A stretch of 59,367 nucleotides of DNA. It comes from RXIX01 sp003989075 (lineage in GTDB: Bacteria; Pseudomonadota; Gammaproteobacteria; Competibacterales; Competibacteraceae). Below the pieces are notes generated by a model. It had not been told where the DNA came from and did not search any database. It worked only from the letters and a program-made list of their open reading frames with translations. This document shows, piece after piece, positions 8,792 through 16,131 of the stretch. A program made the position numbers and the translations under genes. The stretch covers positions 1-59,367 of the forward strand of contig JAKOYN010000069.1 in assembly GCA_029780415.1 (NCBI GenBank), written 5' to 3'. Each line of letters starts with the position of its first letter. The first letter of the stretch is position 1.

Positions 8792-10189
8792 TTAGCGCGG
8801 GCGGCCTGCGCTTAGACGTGGCGCGCTCGCACGGGCGGTTGATGTGCCGTGGCTGTGACCGTGGCCATTGCCACGGCGTGCCGGCGCATGCGCGGCCGTA
8901 GACGGGCGACCGTTGCCCTGCTGCCCACGCCCCGGATTCTGCCGCGGCGCATCGGCGCGGGCGGATACATGCGGTGCGCGACCGGGCATGGACCCGCCGC
9001 GGTTGTTGCGACCATTGGGAATCGGCTCGGCCTTGATGCGCGGGTCAGGCTCGAAACCGGGCAAGGTCTCCTTGGGCAGGGCACGCTTGAGCACCTTTTC
9101 AATGTCAGCCAGCAGCTTGTGCTCGTCCACGCACACCAGCGATACCGCTTCGCCCTCGGCGCCGGCGCGGCCGGTGCGGCCGATACGGTGAATGTAGTCC
9201 TCGGGGACGTTGGGCAATTCAAAGTTGACCACATGCGGCAACTCAACAATGTCGATGCCGCGCGCGGCGATATCGGTCGCGACCAGCACCGGCAGTGCGC
9301 CGCCCTTGAACTGCGCCAGAGCATGCGTGCGCGCTGACTGGCTCTTGTTGCCATGAATCGCCAGGGCGGCGATGCCGTCGCGGCTGAGCTGATCAGCGAG
9401 GCGATTGGCGCCGTGCTTGGTGCGGGTGAACACCAGCACCTGCCGCCAGCGGTTTTCGCGGATCAGATGAGCGAGCAGTTCGCGCTTGCGCTCACGGTCA
9501 ACCAGGTGCACCCGCTGGATCACTGCTTCAGCGGGCGCGTTGCGACGGGCCACTTCGATCAGCGCTGGACGATTGAGCAGGCTGTCGGCCAGGGCGCGAA
9601 TCTCGTCGGAAAAGGTCGCCGAGAACAGCAGGTTCTGCCGCTGCCGGGGCAACAGCGCCAGCACTTTCTTGATGTCGTGGATGAAACCCATGTCCAGCAT
9701 GCGGTCGGCTTCGTCCAGAACCAGAATCTCGACCCGTGACAGGTCCAGGGTACGCTGGCTGGCATGGTCGAGCAGGCGGCCCGGCGTGGCAACCAGGATA
9801 TCGACCCGACCGCGCAACTGCTGGATCTGCGGCTGGATGCCCACGCCGCCAAACATGACCATCGATTTCAAATTCACATATTTGCCATACTCGCGCACGC
9901 TCTCCTCGACCTGGGCGGCCAGTTCGCGGGTGGGCGTCAGGATCAGGGCGCGAATCGCCGCGCGACCGCCGGCATTGGCAGCACGGCCCCGGTCAGCGGC
10001 GAGGCGTTGCAGGATCGGCAGGGTAAAACCGGCGGTCTTGCCGGTGCCGGTTTGCGCACCGGCCAGCAGGTCGCCGCCCGCGAGCACGGCAGGGATCGCC
10101 TGGTGCTGAATCGGGGTGGGTACGGTGTAGCCACGTTCCGTGACGGCACGAACGAGGGCATCGGACAAACCAAGGGAAGCAAACGACAT
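8792..10189 (-). CDS. rhlE: DEAD-box ATP-dependent RNA helicase RhlE
   Basis: RNA helicase of the RhlE group (465 aa), linked in other bacteria to ribosome maturation and RNA decay. All helicase motifs are present in order: Q motif PTPIQHQAIP, motif I AQTGTGKT, Ia PTRELAAQ, II DEAD, III SAT, and VI HRIGRTGRAG. After about residue 375 comes a low-complexity basic tail rich in Arg, Gly, Pro and His (NNRGGSMPGR, ARRGNGHGHSHG), typical of RhlE and probably RNA-binding. The ATG at 10189 is preceded by a TGGAG Shine-Dalgarno. It points away from glmS's end and has its own 200-base upstream region. Confidence 0.94.
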   Translation of the reverse strand: MSFASLGLSDALVRAVTERGYTVPTPIQHQAIPAVLAGGDLLAGAQTGTGKTAGFTLPILQRLAADRGRAANAGGRAAIRALILTPTRELAAQVEESVREYGKYVNLKSMVMFGGVGIQPQIQQLRGRVDILVATPGRLLDHASQRTLDLSRVEILVLDEADRMLDMGFIHDIKKVLALLPRQRQNLLFSATFSDEIRALADSLLNRPALIEVARRNAPAEAVIQRVHLVDRERKRELLAHLIRENRWRQVLVFTRTKHGANRLADQLSRDGIAALAIHGNKSQSARTHALAQFKGGALPVLVATDIAARGIDIVELPHVVNFELPNVPEDYIHRIGRTGRAGAEGEAVSLVCVDEHKLLADIEKVLKRALPKETLPGFEPDPRIKAEPIPNGRNNRGGSMPGRAPHVSARADAPRQNPGRGQQGNGRPSTAAHAPARRGNGHGHSHGTSTARASAPRLSAGRPR

Positions 10190-10345
10190 GAGACTCCAGA
10201 ATCAAGGCAGCATCGGCCAGTCGCCGGGTCGCGGCGCCAGTCTTCGGCGGATGATGGGGAATTTACCAGGATGGGCGCGGCTCGGGAGACTGGAACAATT
10301 GCCGCGTGACGTCAGTTTAACAGGATTGCGCCGGGCCTGCTCGAT

Positions 10346-10377
10346 TAAAACACCCCTCTCCAGCCGGGAAAGGGGTG
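10346..10377 (-). terminator. Intrinsic terminator after glmS
   Basis: On the minus strand, 16 bases beyond the glmS stop, an imperfect GC-rich hairpin (arms CACCCCT and AGGGGTG, 10351-10377) is followed by a TTTTA tract at 10346-10350. This fits a Rho-independent terminator for glmS. The arm sequence also resembles the short CCCCTCTCC-type palindromes scattered in such genomes (compare 48467-48509). Confidence 0.65.
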
Positions 10378-10393
10378 GAAAGGCGCAACCCGC

Positions 10394-12229
10394 TTACTCC
10401 ACCGTCACCGATTTGGCCAGATTGCGCGGCTGATCAACATCGGTACCTTTGAGAATGGCGACGTGATAGGCGAGTAGTTGCAGCGGCACGGTGAACACGA
10501 TCGGTGCGATCGATTCCGGCACCGCGCCCAGCGCCAGCACATGAGTATCGACGCCGCGCAGATGGGTATCCACCTCGCGGTCGGCAAACAGGAACAGCAC
10601 GCCGCCGCGCGCGCGCACTTCCTGCAGATTGGACAGCACCTTTTCCAGCAGTCCGTCCCTGGGCAGCACGCACACCACCGGCATGTCGTTATCCACCAGC
10701 GCCAGCGGCCCGTGCTTGAGCTCACCCGCTGGATAGGCCTCGGCGTGAATGTAGGAAATTTCCTTGAGCTTGAGCGCGCCTTCCATGGCCACCGGATACT
10801 GCGGGCCACGCCCCAGAAACAGGGCATGATGCTTCTCGGCAAAGTGCTCGGCCAGCCGCTCGATAGCGCCATTCAGCGCCAGCGCTTCTTCCAGTGCCTT
10901 GGGCAGGCGCTCCAGATCCCGCGCCAGCACTGCTTCATCGGCTTCGCTCAGACCATGCCGCCGACCCAGCGCCAGCGCCAGCAGCCGCAGCGCCACCAGT
11001 TGCGTGGTAAAGGCCTTGGTCGAAGCCACGCCAATTTCGCGGCCGGCACGGGTCAGCAGGACCAGTGCTGATTCACGCACCAGCGAGCTTTCGGCGACGT
11101 TGCAGATGGCCAGGGTGGACAGATAGCCGCGTTCCCTGGCGGCGCGCAGGGCAGCCAGGGTGTCGGCCGTCTCACCGGATTGGGAAATGCTGACGAACAG
11201 CGTCCCCGGTGGGGTCACGCCACGCCGGTAACGATATTCGCTGGCCACTTCCACCGTGCAGGGCACGCCCAGGCTTTCCAGCCAGTAGCGGGCTACCAAG
11301 CCAGCGTGATAGCTGGTGCCGCAGGCGACGATGTGTACGCCCGCAGTCTGGTCGAATACCGCATTGGCGTCCGGCCCGAAGCTGTCTTCCAGCAGTCGGC
11401 CCTGATGAATGCGGCCCTCCAGGGTTTCCGCAACCACACCCGGCTGCTCGAAAATTTCCTTAAGCATGAAATGGCGATAGTTGCCCTTGCCAACCGCACC
11501 GCCCTGCTGCGCGGCATAGGACAGCGGTCGCTCCACCCGCAGCCCGGCGTGATCGTAGATCGTGAAACCGTCGCGGCGCACCTCGGCGATATCGCCCTCG
11601 TCGAGAAACACGAAAGTCTGGGTGACCGGGGCCAGGGCGAACACGTCCGAAGCAATAAAATGCTCCTCGATACCGATGCCCAGCACCAGCGGACTTCCGG
11701 CGCGCGCGGCGATCAGACAATCCGGCTGGGTGCGGCAGATCACGCCGAGGCTATAGGCGCCGGTCAGGCGGGTCACCGCCCGCTGCACCGCCACGCGCAG
11801 ATCGTCGGTATCGCGCAGGCATTGATCGATCAGGTGGGCAACCACTTCGGTATCAGTGTCGGACTCGAAGCGATAACCAGCGGCGATCAGTTCGGCCTTG
11901 AGTTCCTGATAGTTCTCGATGATGCCGTTGTGCACCACCGCCACCGCGTCATTGCTGACATGTGGATGGGCGTTGCGCTCGCAGGGTTCGCCATGCGTCG
12001 CCCAGCGGGTGTGGGCAATGCCCAGCGGACCGCGCACCGGTTCCGCGCGCAGACGTTCGGCCAGAGCCTGCACCTTGCCCACCGCGCGCAGGCGATGTAA
12101 CTGACCATCGCGGCTGTCGACGGTAACGATGCCTGCCGAGTCATAGCCGCGGTATTCGAGCCGCCGCAGCCCTTCAAGCAGGATGGGCGTGACATTGCGT
12201 TCAGCGATGGCGCCGACGATTCCACACAT
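10394..12229 (-). CDS. glmS: Glutamine-fructose-6-phosphate aminotransferase (isomerizing) GlmS
   Basis: First committed step to UDP-GlcNAc: makes glucosamine-6-phosphate from fructose-6-phosphate and glutamine. The ATG at 12229 is chosen because the mature enzyme needs Cys right after Met (MCGIVGAIAER); 611 aa from this start matches the family. The N-terminal glutaminase domain (to about 240) carries HTRWATHGEP and the NGIIENYQELK loop. Two SIS sugar-isomerase domains follow (CGTSYHAGLVARYWLE, SQSGETADTLAAL), then the C-terminal DQPRNLAKSVTVE. The gene ends at a hairpin terminator. No glmU is adjacent and no glmS ribozyme is expected in this phylum. Confidence 0.97.
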   Translation of the reverse strand: MCGIVGAIAERNVTPILLEGLRRLEYRGYDSAGIVTVDSRDGQLHRLRAVGKVQALAERLRAEPVRGPLGIAHTRWATHGEPCERNAHPHVSNDAVAVVHNGIIENYQELKAELIAAGYRFESDTDTEVVAHLIDQCLRDTDDLRVAVQRAVTRLTGAYSLGVICRTQPDCLIAARAGSPLVLGIGIEEHFIASDVFALAPVTQTFVFLDEGDIAEVRRDGFTIYDHAGLRVERPLSYAAQQGGAVGKGNYRHFMLKEIFEQPGVVAETLEGRIHQGRLLEDSFGPDANAVFDQTAGVHIVACGTSYHAGLVARYWLESLGVPCTVEVASEYRYRRGVTPPGTLFVSISQSGETADTLAALRAARERGYLSTLAICNVAESSLVRESALVLLTRAGREIGVASTKAFTTQLVALRLLALALGRRHGLSEADEAVLARDLERLPKALEEALALNGAIERLAEHFAEKHHALFLGRGPQYPVAMEGALKLKEISYIHAEAYPAGELKHGPLALVDNDMPVVCVLPRDGLLEKVLSNLQEVRARGGVLFLFADREVDTHLRGVDTHVLALGAVPESIAPIVFTVPLQLLAYHVAILKGTDVDQPRNLAKSVTVE

Positions 12230-12314
12230 GGACGATACCTGAAAGGAAGGAGAAAACAGCAGATTAGCGACTTGTCCCCTGGGGAACAAGCCGCCGCTGG
12301 ACCGTCGCTTCGGT

Positions 12315-13514
12315 TCAGTTGCCCAGCACCAGCCGCCGGGCATGACGGGCGATGACCAGCTCCTCATTGGTCGGCAGCACCCACACCGCCACCCGACTGC
12401 CGGGCTGATCGATGCGCATGGCGTGGCGCTCGTTTGCAGCCGCGTCCATGGCGACGCCCAGCCAGGCCGCGCGGGCGCAGACCTGTTCGCGCACCGCCGC
12501 CGCATGCTCACCGATGCCACCGGTGAACACCAGCGCATCCAGCCCGCCCAGCACTGCGGTCAGGCTGCCCAGTTCCTGGGTGATGCGATAGGTAAAGTGC
12601 TCCACCGCCAGCCGCGCCTCGGGTTCCGGACTGGCCAGCAGTTCGCGCATGTCGTTGCTGATCCCCGACAGGCCGAGCAGACCGGATTGCTTGTAAAGCA
12701 GGTTGGTCAGTGCCTTGGCATCCAGACCGTGCTGTTCCATCAGGTAAATCAGCACGCCCGGATCCAGGCCACCGCTGCGTGTGCCCATTGGCAGGCCATC
12801 GACGGCGGTAAAGCCCATGGAGCTGTTCACGCTGCGGCCATCGTGCATCGCGCACATGCTGGCACCATTACCCAAATGCGCTACAACTACTCGCCCGGTC
12901 GCCGGCGTGCCCATGCGCGCGGCCAGAGCACCGGCGATGTATTCATAGGACAGACCATGAAAGCCGTAGCGCTGCACGCCTTCATCGCGATAGACGCGCG
13001 GCAGGGCAAACAGCCGCGCCAACTGCGGCTGGCTGCGATGGAAGGCGGTATCGAAACAGGCCACCTGCGGCAGATCGGGGCGCACTGTACTCAGGGCGCG
13101 AATCCCAGCCAGGTTGTGCGGCTGATGCAGCGGCGCCAGCGGCACGAAGGCCTCCAGCCGCGCCAGCACCTCCGGGCCAAGCAACTGCGGATCGCTGTAA
13201 TCCTCGCCGCCATGCACCACGCGATGCCCGACCGCCACCACCTCGGGCAGGCCCGGGGTTTCCGCCAGCCAGCCAAGCAGCTCGCGCAACGCCGCCTGAT
13301 GGGTGTAGACCTGACCGGCCGGCGCCGCGGGCCAGCGATCGACCAGCACCTGCCGCGCATGATCACGGGCCACGAAATGCGGCCGCTCGCCACCGATGTT
13401 TTCCTGCAGACCGCCGCACACCAGCTCCAGCTCGCCACCATCGGCCGGCAGGGCGAATACCGAAAACTTGATGCTCGACGAGCCCGCGTTCAGAACCAGC
13501 AGACCCTGAGCCAT
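12315..13514 (-). CDS. ackA: Acetate (short-chain acyl) kinase AckA
   Basis: Interconverts acyl phosphate plus ADP with acid plus ATP; 399 aa. Acetokinase motifs are all visible: LLVLNAGSSSIKFSVF at the N-terminus, GHRVVHGGEDY, FDTAFH, RYGFHGLSYEYI, HLGNGASMCA, PMGTRSGGLDPG and FTGGIGEHAA. The ATG at 13514 overlaps the stop of the upstream phosphotransacylase (TGATG); a GTG at 13517 is an alternative. The coupling with the MaoC-Pta fusion implies a shared acyl-CoA / acyl-phosphate / acid route that yields or spends ATP. Confidence 0.95.
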   Translation of the reverse strand: MAQGLLVLNAGSSSIKFSVFALPADGGELELVCGGLQENIGGERPHFVARDHARQVLVDRWPAAPAGQVYTHQAALRELLGWLAETPGLPEVVAVGHRVVHGGEDYSDPQLLGPEVLARLEAFVPLAPLHQPHNLAGIRALSTVRPDLPQVACFDTAFHRSQPQLARLFALPRVYRDEGVQRYGFHGLSYEYIAGALAARMGTPATGRVVVAHLGNGASMCAMHDGRSVNSSMGFTAVDGLPMGTRSGGLDPGVLIYLMEQHGLDAKALTNLLYKQSGLLGLSGISNDMRELLASPEPEARLAVEHFTYRITQELGSLTAVLGGLDALVFTGGIGEHAAAVREQVCARAAWLGVAMDAAANERHAMRIDQPGSRVAVWVLPTNEELVIARHARRLVLGN

Positions 13515-14902
13515 CACAGCTTCCTCTTGCGGTTGGCGTGCAGCACGGCCAGCGCGCAGGATGCCATGCGGGTCAGGGCGCCATCGGCGCGACTGGTCAG
13601 CACGATCGGCACCCGCGCGCCCAGCACCAGCCCGGCGGCCTGCGCCTCGGCCAGATACTGCAACTGCTTGGCGATCATGTTGCCGGCTTCCAGATCCGGC
13701 ACCAGCAGAATATCGGCATCGCCGGCCACCTCGGATTTGATGCCCTTGGTCTTGGCCGCCTGCTTGGAAATGGCGTTATCAAAGGCCAGCGGTCCGTCGA
13801 GCACGCCGCCGGTGATCTGGCCGCGATCGGACATCTTGCACAGCGCCGCCGCATCCATGGTTGCGCGCAGCTTGGGCGTGACCGTCTCCACCGCCGACAG
13901 GATCGCCACCTTGGGCCGGTCGGTGCCGATGGTCTGCGCCAGATCGATGGCGTTCTGCACGATGTCGCCCTTGGTGAGCAGGTCCGGGTCGATGTTGATC
14001 GCCGCGTCGGTGATGATCAGCAGCTTGGGATAGGTCGGCACATCCATGACGAACACATGGCTGATGCGGCGTGCGGTACGCAGGCCCGTATCACTGCGCA
14101 CCACCTGGCCCATCAGTTCGTCGGTGTGCAGGCTGCCCTTCATCAGAATGCCGGCCGCGCCGCTGCGCACCAGTTCCACACCCTTGGCGGCGGCGGCATG
14201 GCTGTGCGGCACATCCAGAATCTCAAAACCGCTGATATCGACACCGGCGGCGGCGGCGGCTTCCAGAATCTTGCTCTTGGGCCCGACCAGGATCGGCTCG
14301 ATCAGACCCGCCTGCGCCGCACCGGCCGCGCCTTCCAGCGACACTGAATCCACTGGATGCACCACTGCCGTGCGCACCGGCGGATGCTGCGCGGCCATGT
14401 CGATCAGCTTCTTGTGGCGGGCACCCTGTTCATGGAAATGCACATCCGGCAGGTCGATCAGCGGGCGATGGATCTTGCGCGCCGGCGCCTGCACCTTGGC
14501 CGTGCCTTCGAACACCCGCTCATCGTTCTGGTTGAGACCGATGCATTCCAGGAGCACGGTGCGGTCAGCCGGCTGCTTGGATAGCACCGTCGCCTTGACC
14601 CGCAAGGTGTCGCCGACATGCACCGAGTGCAGAAAGCGCAGGTCCTGCGAGCGGTATACGGTGCCGGCGCCAGGCAGATAGGTGCCGAGCACGCCGGAAA
14701 TCAGCGACGCGCCGAGCAGGCTATGCGCTACCACCTGCTGACCGCTCTGTTCAGCAGCGTATTGCTCGTCGATGTGGGTCGGGTTCATGTCGCCCGACAA
14801 CAAGGCAAACAGCTCGATATCCCTTTTGCTGAGCAATTTGGAAATGTTGGCCGTCTGGCCAACGGTAATTTCGTCAAACGTGTAATTTTCAACAAAGTCC
14901 AC
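13514..14902 (-). CDS. MaoC-like dehydratase fused to phosphate acetyl/butyryltransferase
   Basis: Bifunctional protein of about 462 aa. The N-terminal ~150 residues are a MaoC/hot-dog hydratase domain (SGDMNPTHIDEQYA, VVAHSLLGASLISG, LRFLHSVHVGDTL). The rest is a phosphate acyltransferase of the Pta/Ptb family (AAAAKGVELVRSGAAGILMKG, PTYPKLLIITDAAINIDPD, LDGPLAFDNAIS, DADILLVPDLEAGNM). The GTG at 14902 with an upstream GGGAA matches where homologues begin; a TTG at 14938 would add 12 residues. Fused to crotonase-like hydration and paired with ackA, it could draw on (R)-3-hydroxyacyl-CoA or crotonyl-CoA from PHA or butyrate metabolism; the true acyl substrate cannot be read from sequence. Confidence 0.88.
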   Translation of the reverse strand: MDFVENYTFDEITVGQTANISKLLSKRDIELFALLSGDMNPTHIDEQYAAEQSGQQVVAHSLLGASLISGVLGTYLPGAGTVYRSQDLRFLHSVHVGDTLRVKATVLSKQPADRTVLLECIGLNQNDERVFEGTAKVQAPARKIHRPLIDLPDVHFHEQGARHKKLIDMAAQHPPVRTAVVHPVDSVSLEGAAGAAQAGLIEPILVGPKSKILEAAAAAGVDISGFEILDVPHSHAAAAKGVELVRSGAAGILMKGSLHTDELMGQVVRSDTGLRTARRISHVFVMDVPTYPKLLIITDAAINIDPDLLTKGDIVQNAIDLAQTIGTDRPKVAILSAVETVTPKLRATMDAAALCKMSDRGQITGGVLDGPLAFDNAISKQAAKTKGIKSEVAGDADILLVPDLEAGNMIAKQLQYLAEAQAAGLVLGARVPIVLTSRADGALTRMASCALAVLHANRKRKL

Positions 14903-15025
14903 GGCTATTCCCGAAGCGCTTGATTGTTTTGGGCTCAAATCCGGTTGCGATGCCCGCTGGACATGCTCGGTTTGTGCATCGCACCACGCAGCTTAACGCC
15001 GTGTCCGGGGCAGTTGCAAACGAAA

Positions 15026-15062
15026 CGGCCGGCTGCTGCGGACATGACGCAGCAGCCGGCCG
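15026..15062 (-). terminator. Long hairpin terminator after galU
   Basis: A 15-bp perfect inverted repeat (arms 15026-15040 and 15048-15062, loop GACATGA) lies 24 bases past the galU stop. On the minus strand it is followed by TTTCGTTTG, a short interrupted U tract. It most likely ends galU transcription and separates it from the maoC-pta operon. Confidence 0.65.
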
Positions 15063-15085
15063 ACCGGCTTTACTGAATGTGCTGT

Positions 15086-16003
15086 TTACTCGGCGTTGCC
15101 GGGCGGGAAGCCGCCGCCGATGCGCTGCGGCAGGGATTGCAGGTAGGTACGGAACTCGTCGCCGAGTTCCGCGTGCTGCAGGCCGTACTCGATGGTAGCG
15201 ATCAGGTAGCCGATCTTGCTGCCGCAGTCGTAGCGGCGGCCGGAAAATTCATAGGCCAGTACCTGTTCCTCATTGAGCAGCGCGGCGATGCCATCGGTCA
15301 GCTGAATTTCGTTGCCGGCGCCCCGCGGGGTCTTTTCCAGCAGCTCGAAAATACGCGGGGTGAGGATATAGCGGCCGACCACGGCCAGATCGGAGGGCGC
15401 ATTTTCCGGCTTGGGCTTTTCGACAATACCGTCGACATTGCTCAGCCGGGTGGCGAAGGGCAGCGGGTGGACAATGCCGTATTTGTTGGTTTCCAGGGGT
15501 GGCACACGCTCAACGCCGAGGATCGAGCACTGATACTTGTTGAAATGGCGGGCCATCTGGGTCAGTGCGCCGCCTTCGACGCGGTCCTCGGCGATCAGGT
15601 CATCGGCGAGAATCACCGCAAAGGGTTCGTTACCGACCACCGGCCGCGCGCACAGCACGGCGTGGCCGAGACCGAGCGCTTCGGCCTGACGGACATAGAC
15701 GCATTCCACCCGGGGCGGGACGATGTTGCGCACGATCTGCAGCAGCTCGGTCTTGCCGCGGGTTTCCAGCTCCACTTCCAGCTCGTAGGCCTTGTCGAAG
15801 TGATCGGCGATGGCGTTCTTGGTGCGGCCGATGATAAACACCAAAGTCTCAACCCCGGCCTCGACCGCTTCCTCGACCGCGTACTGAATCAGCGGCTTAT
15901 CAACAATCGGGAGCATTTCCTTGGGGCTGGCCTTGGTCGCCGGCAGGAAGCGCGTTCCGAGACCGGCCACGGGGAATACCGCCTTGCGTACTTGCCGTTT
16001 CAC
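15086..16003 (-). CDS. galU: UTP-glucose-1-phosphate uridylyltransferase GalU
   Basis: Makes UDP-glucose for LPS, exopolysaccharide and trehalose or glycogen routes; 305 aa. The GTG at 16003 (VKRQVRKAVFPVAG) has a good GAGG eight bases upstream and places the nucleotide-binding motif GLGTRFLPATKASPKEMLPI at the usual position, so the longer frame from 16087 was rejected. Other family motifs: KPLIQYAVEEA, QAEALGLGHAVLCA, ILADDLI and RYDCGSKIGYL. Flanked by terminators on both sides, so it is probably monocistronic. Confidence 0.95.
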   Translation of the reverse strand: MKRQVRKAVFPVAGLGTRFLPATKASPKEMLPIVDKPLIQYAVEEAVEAGVETLVFIIGRTKNAIADHFDKAYELEVELETRGKTELLQIVRNIVPPRVECVYVRQAEALGLGHAVLCARPVVGNEPFAVILADDLIAEDRVEGGALTQMARHFNKYQCSILGVERVPPLETNKYGIVHPLPFATRLSNVDGIVEKPKPENAPSDLAVVGRYILTPRIFELLEKTPRGAGNEIQLTDGIAALLNEEQVLAYEFSGRRYDCGSKIGYLIATIEYGLQHAELGDEFRTYLQSLPQRIGGGFPPGNAE

Positions 16004-16089
16004 CTTGTCTACCTCGCTGGTTATGGTTCTATCGCCATGCTGCTTGTTATGGCGCTGCATTGTCCGGCAACGCACCGGACCGGACAAGC

Positions 16090-16112
16090 AAAAAACCCCG
16101 CCGCAGCGGGGC
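16090..16112 (-). terminator. Intrinsic terminator after clpB
   Basis: Compact hairpin CCCCGC-CGCA-GCGGGG at 16096-16111. On the minus strand it is followed by six T residues (16090-16095), a textbook Rho-independent terminator 20 bases beyond the clpB stop and upstream of galU. Confidence 0.85.
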
Positions 16113-16131
16113 TTTCGCCTGCACCACCCGA

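Noticed and set aside
16004..16087. N-terminal extension of galU
   Set aside because: The extra 28 residues run over the spacer after the clpB terminator, while a well-spaced GAGG precedes the GTG at 16003.
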